Positions 5,341 through 7,418 of a stretch of 7,418 nucleotides of DNA are shown one piece after another. Location of the stretch: assembly GCA_027297485.1 (NCBI GenBank), contig JAPUHZ010000117.1, positions 1-7,418 of the forward strand. Reading direction: 5' to 3'. The stretch's first letter is position 1, and each line of letters begins with the position of its first letter. Below the pieces are notes generated by a model. The model saw only the letters and a program-made list of their open reading frames with translations. It did no database searches and had not been told where the DNA came from. Made by a program: the position numbers and the translations under genes. This DNA is from Deltaproteobacteria bacterium (GTDB lineage: Bacteria; Desulfobacterota_B; Binatia; UBA9968).

Positions 5341-5859
5341 ATGGCGTTGAGATTTAGGAGGATTCTGTGTCCAGTAGACTTATCCAGCTTTTCAAGGGGT
5401 GCGCTGAAGCTGGCCGCGCAGGTTGTGCAAAGCTGCAATGGTACACTTTATCTCCTACATGTGATCGATAACCCGTACGATGAACTCTATATGAGTTCGA
5501 TCACCCAGGCAGATCCTGCGTTGATAGAGTTATACAAAAGCGAGCCATTTAAACGGTCTCAGGTGCTGGACGCCACGATTCAACACTCAAAGGTTCTGGT
5601 AAAACAATTCTGTCATGATACCATCCGGGCTGTCCCCAAAGTGAGATACATCATCGAGAGTGGTGACCCCTTTGATCGCATTATCGGTGTGGCCGAATTT
5701 AGGAAGATAGACCTGATCGTTCTTGCGACGCATGGGCGCACTGGAATGAAAAGACTGATCATCGGGAATGTAGCCGAAAAGGTCGTGCGTCATGCCCCGT
5801 GCCCTGTTTTGAGCGTTAAGGAAAGGGTGATTAACCGGAAAGGAAGGAATCGTCCATAG
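5341..5859 (+). CDS. Universal stress protein (UspA family)
   Basis: The 172-residue product has the Rossmann-like USP fold signs: RRILCPVDLSSFSRGALKLA at 6-25, then LYLLHVIDNP on strand two, and the closing DLIVLATHGRTGMKRLIIGN motif with VAEKVVRHAPCPVLSVK. The phosphate-binding pattern G-x9-G-[S/T] is kept except that the last position is Asn, so ATP binding is likely but not certain. Single USP domains are usually 140-160 residues; the excess is a middle insertion near 50-80 and a basic C-terminal tail. ATG 5341 is chosen because GGGGGAAGG ends shortly before it. The gene leads a three-gene group; 15 bases separate its stop from the next start. Role: cytoplasmic stress or energy-state response, partner unknown. 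Confidence 0.9.
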   Translation: MALRFRRILCPVDLSSFSRGALKLAAQVVQSCNGTLYLLHVIDNPYDELYMSSITQADPALIELYKSEPFKRSQVLDATIQHSKVLVKQFCHDTIRAVPKVRYIIESGDPFDRIIGVAEFRKIDLIVLATHGRTGMKRLIIGNVAEKVVRHAPCPVLSVKERVINRKGRNRP

Positions 5860-5874
5860 AGAGAAAAAGGGATC

Positions 5875-6063
5875 TTGGTTAATAAAAGAAGACTTAAAGA
5901 AGGGACCGTTACTCTTCAAGAACTAACAGTTTCCAGCCTTGCACAATCGGACGCCCTGACAAAGTTGCTGATAGAGAAAGGGCTCATAACCGAGGCTGAG
6001 TTTATGCAGAAGCTATCTGCGGAGAGGGCGGGGTATCAGGCGAAGTTGGAGAAGGTAAGGTAG
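5875..6063 (+). CDS. Small soluble protein of unknown function (about 62 residues)
   Basis: I do not recognise a named family, though the core QELTVSSLAQSDALTKLLIE followed by KGLITEAEFMQKLSAERAGY has the look of a conserved small protein: two amphipathic helices joined by the 'LIEKGLITEAEF' turn that recurs in helix-turn units of many proteins. There are no cysteines, signal peptide or membrane segment. The start is uncertain: TTG 5875 has AAGGGA only two bases before it, and no in-frame ATG precedes residue 44, so TTG is the likely one. Coding is supported by tight packing between the USP gene (15 bases) and the membrane protein gene (16 bases) in the same direction. The frame ends at TAG 6061-6063. 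It may be a partner of one of its neighbours. Confidence 0.65.
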   Translation: MVNKRRLKEGTVTLQELTVSSLAQSDALTKLLIEKGLITEAEFMQKLSAERAGYQAKLEKVR

Positions 6064-6079
6064 TAAAAGGAGACAAGTC

Positions 6080-6529
6080 ATGTTGTGGCACTACATCTTT
6101 GGCTTTGGGTTCTCTATTGTTGTCGGTTTGCTTATAGGACTGGTCACAGATGCCGTGCGTGGGGGCGAGTCGGGTCATGGGTGGAAGACCAGGATTCAAG
6201 GATCTGTTGAGCAAGTACTTTACACCAGTTCGGTTTTGATTGGTCAGCCGTTGTTCGTAGCCGTGTGGCTTGGAGTAAAAACCGCAGGACAATGGCAAAC
6301 ATGGACGGGCTTCAGAGATCAGCCTGCCTTCTTTGATAAATATCTTTCCCCCTATCTGATCGGCAATGCTCTATCTGTTATAGTTGCCGTCACGGGTGCC
6401 AAGATCATTGATTGGTCAGCCACGGGTCATATCTTCGCCTGGTTGGCTCCAGCAGCAGTAGGATTCGGAATCCTTTCTTTGTATCTCTGGGCCGACTATA
6501 TGAGCAAAAAGGACAAAAAGGTCAGCTAG
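6080..6529 (+). CDS. Four-helix membrane protein of unknown function
   Basis: The 149-residue protein is not one I can name. Four membrane segments are visible: about 5-24 (IFGFGFSIVVGLLIGLVTD), 51-69 (SVLIGQPLFVAVWLGVKTA), 92-110 (YLIGNALSVIVAVTGAKII) and 118-137 (IFAWLAPAAVGFGILSLYLW). The loop at 25-45 is charged and glycine-rich (VRGGESGHGWKTR), the loop at 71-90 is aromatic (QWQTWTGFRDQPAFFDKY), and the tail is lysine-rich (KKDKK), which by the positive-inside rule puts the C-terminus in the cytoplasm. AAGGAGA at 6067-6073 lies six bases before ATG 6080, a good site. It closes the group with the USP and the small protein, suggesting a stress-linked membrane function, but this is inference from position only. 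Confidence 0.8.
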   Translation: MLWHYIFGFGFSIVVGLLIGLVTDAVRGGESGHGWKTRIQGSVEQVLYTSSVLIGQPLFVAVWLGVKTAGQWQTWTGFRDQPAFFDKYLSPYLIGNALSVIVAVTGAKIIDWSATGHIFAWLAPAAVGFGILSLYLWADYMSKKDKKVS

Positions 6530-6612
6530 ACAAAATGCCAGAAAGAATCTTTTAGTGGCTCTTTACCTTTGCCAGCGTATTCGCCCTTTTTCTTGAGCTA
6601 TAGGAAGGTTGT

Positions 6613-6658
6613 TCCTGAGTAGGACTCAATTAAAGCGTCGTTTAATTGCGCCTCAGGA
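6613..6658. repeat. Two-part perfect inverted repeat
   Basis: TCCTGAG 6613-6619 pairs with CTCAGGA 6652-6658, and inside it CAATTAAA 6627-6634 pairs with TTTAATTG 6641-6648 around a GCGTCG loop. All fifteen pairs are Watson-Crick. TGAGT 6616-6620 and ACTCA 6624-6628 form a competing small hairpin. There is no T-run after it. Confidence 0.65.
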
Positions 6659-6719
6659 TAGATTCTTATGTCGAAGGCACTTTGAAATCACCACTAAATC
6701 GTCGGGATTCTTTTCAGTT

Positions 6720-6735
6720 TTGCCCATTCGGGCAA
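6720..6735. repeat. Short hairpin TTGCCC/GGGCAA
   Basis: Six perfect pairs close an ATTC loop. No T-run follows, so it is not a terminator of the usual kind. Confidence 0.5.
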
Positions 6736-6784
6736 CCATACCCTAATCCTTCAGGCGATCCTGCCTAACCTTGGGTCAGCACAA

Positions 6785-6815
6785 TGGTGTAAGTTATTAA
6801 AAAATAACGACACCA
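6785..6815. repeat. Hairpin TGGTGT-GTTATT / AATAAC-ACACCA
   Basis: Six plus six perfect pairs (6785-6790 with 6810-6815, and 6793-6798 with 6803-6808) enclose an AAAA loop, with AA opposite G as a small internal loop. It could be an RNA hairpin or a protein-binding palindrome. Confidence 0.6.
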
Positions 6816-6900
6816 CCCTTGGCACATCCCATGCATTACGAAAGCAGTGAAAGGGTATCTCCCAGCTTCGGCAATATAGTTAGAGTAAAGGGTAGCTTTT

Positions 6901-7095
6901 ATGTTTCAGCCAGACACTCTCATGCCTGATCAGTATCTTGAGACCGTTTTCAGCACGACCCACGCGGAGGGGGAAAAGAGGCTAATGCTGGCGGTCCTGG
7001 AAGATGCCATAAGTTGCTATCAGAATTATATCTCCACTAGAGACATAAAGGAGGGGAATCTGTTCTATGAGGCCGCAGAATGGATCTTCTCGTAA
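6901..7095 (+). CDS. Short protein matching the front of an uncharacterised family; likely truncated
   Basis: The 64-residue product contains EGEKRLMLAVLEDAISCYQN followed by an R-D spacer and LFYEAAEWIFS. From memory this resembles a family of uncharacterised proteins of about 90-130 residues in environmental bacteria, whose members read 'EKRLMLAVLEDA...C.Q.Y...rd.....F.eAEeWI' and continue with a 'D..W.FSF..iCe.LgldP.ylR' helix-turn-helix-like part. Here the frame ends at TAA 7093-7095 directly after EWIFS, so the second half is missing. The same frame stays open from 7096 to 7320 but shows no such motif. ATG 6901 has only a weak AAGGG site nine bases upstream. No membrane segment or signal peptide. 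It may be a pseudogene or a natural short member; function unknown. Confidence 0.5.
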   Translation: MFQPDTLMPDQYLETVFSTTHAEGEKRLMLAVLEDAISCYQNYISTRDIKEGNLFYEAAEWIFS

Positions 7096-7319
7096 AATGA
7101 TAAAGTGCTGAGTTACGTATTTCGTAGTGATGCGAGTAAGAGCCGGACGACCAGACATCCAATAGAAAAGCGCACAAGAAGGAGTGGGTTTCTAAAATCC
7201 GAGCGAATAGGCCGAACGAAACTTTTATCCGTGAGCGCTCAACAGGTCGTGGATTGCGCTCAAGATGTGGTGCGCCACGAGGCGCAAAAGGAAGTTCCTA
7301 ACAGGGTAGGAGTACACTA
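7096..7319 (+). other. Open but unrecognised stretch after the short ORF
   Basis: The frame of the preceding ORF remains open to TAG 7318-7320, with a GTG at 7105. The translation is basic and shows no family motif I know, so I do not call it a gene; it may be the decayed back half of the upstream gene. A perfect hairpin TGCGCC/GGCGCA with an ACGA loop is at 7271-7286. AGGAG at 7308-7312 serves the next gene. Confidence 0.4.
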
Positions 7320-7418
7320 GTGGATTTTCACGTTTATCTATATGCCATTGTAGGACGGCGTCATGAACTTGAGCAGGGTATGGCCGGAAAAAATCCTGTC
7401 TTGTTTCAACGTATGCTG
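7320..7418 (+). CDS. Probable LLM-class (luciferase-like) flavin-dependent oxidoreductase, N-terminus (partial)
   Basis: A frame starting at GTG 7320 runs off the right edge with 33 codons visible. It reads (M)DFHVYLYAIVGRRHELEQG and then MAGKNPVLFQRML. The first strand with 'F-x-L/Y' followed by 'RRHELE.GMAG..P.L.QRML' matches my memory of a subgroup of bacterial luciferase-like monooxygenases and alkanal/F420- or FMN-dependent oxidoreductases, TIM-barrel enzymes of the cytoplasm. AGGAG at 7308-7312 is seven bases before the GTG, supporting this start. Only the N-terminus is seen, without any cofactor residue, so the substrate and even the family remain uncertain. It overlaps the last base of the preceding stop codon. 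Confidence 0.55.
   Translation, partial: MDFHVYLYAIVGRRHELEQGMAGKNPVLFQRML

Larger units (their letters stand above)
6530..6900. other. Gene-free stretch with several hairpins
   Basis: No coding frame of note on either strand. The stretch holds hairpins at 6613-6658, 6720-6735 and 6785-6815 and a weaker one near 6750-6766 (CAGG/CCTG). A -10-like TATAGT lies at 6875-6880 before the ORF at 6901, without a convincing -35. No classic terminator with a T-run was found after the membrane protein gene. Confidence 0.6.

Noticed and set aside
6601..6900. tRNA gene in the structured spacer
   Set aside because: No TTCGANT T-arm with a matching acceptor stem and CCA was found; the hairpins do not form a cloverleaf.

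Overview
The window looks like bacterial chromosome of roughly balanced base composition. A vitamin B5 gene set (panB, panC, panD) follows a deoxynucleoside kinase gene and runs into smpB and ssrA, and a two-step glutathione-type ligase ends at the left edge. From memory, the kinase-panB-panC order occurs in Geobacter and relatives, so a Desulfobacterota (deltaproteobacterial) or neighbouring lineage such as Methylomirabilota is the best guess. No 16S or taxonomic marker is present to settle this.

Left part (1-1317): the 3' end of a probable glutamate--cysteine ligase gene meets, tail to tail, a wrecked nagZ-like glycosidase gene on the minus strand. A complete deoxynucleoside kinase gene then starts the plus-strand cluster.

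Centre (1318-4425): a 120-base leader with several competing hairpins and a strong intrinsic terminator precedes panB. Then panB, panC, panD and smpB follow with gaps of 4-13 bases. The cluster makes pantoate (PanB), beta-alanine (PanD) and joins them (PanC), so it holds all pantothenate steps except ketopantoate reduction. smpB and ssrA encode the two parts of the trans-translation ribosome rescue system. They are separated by two facing arrays of AACT-type heptamers.

Scar downstream of ssrA (4421-5287): a palindrome that includes the tmRNA CACCA end, a GIY-YIG nuclease gene broken by an amber codon at the second catalytic tyrosine, and a piece of a tyrosine recombinase gene on the minus strand. 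This looks like the remains of one or more mobile elements that used the 3' end of ssrA as a landing site.

Right part (5341-7418): a universal stress protein gene, a small conserved-looking protein and a four-helix membrane protein form a tight plus-strand group. A 371-base gene-free stretch with several clean hairpins follows, then a short ORF that looks like the first part of a larger family, and finally the start of a probable luciferase-like flavin oxidoreductase at the edge. Four genes in the window are broken or shortened, so part of this locus is decaying while the pan-smpB-ssrA core is intact. No clear undescribed defence or mobile system is visible. The most interesting items are the panB leader, the heptamer arrays and the palindrome plus GIY-YIG unit attached to the tmRNA end.
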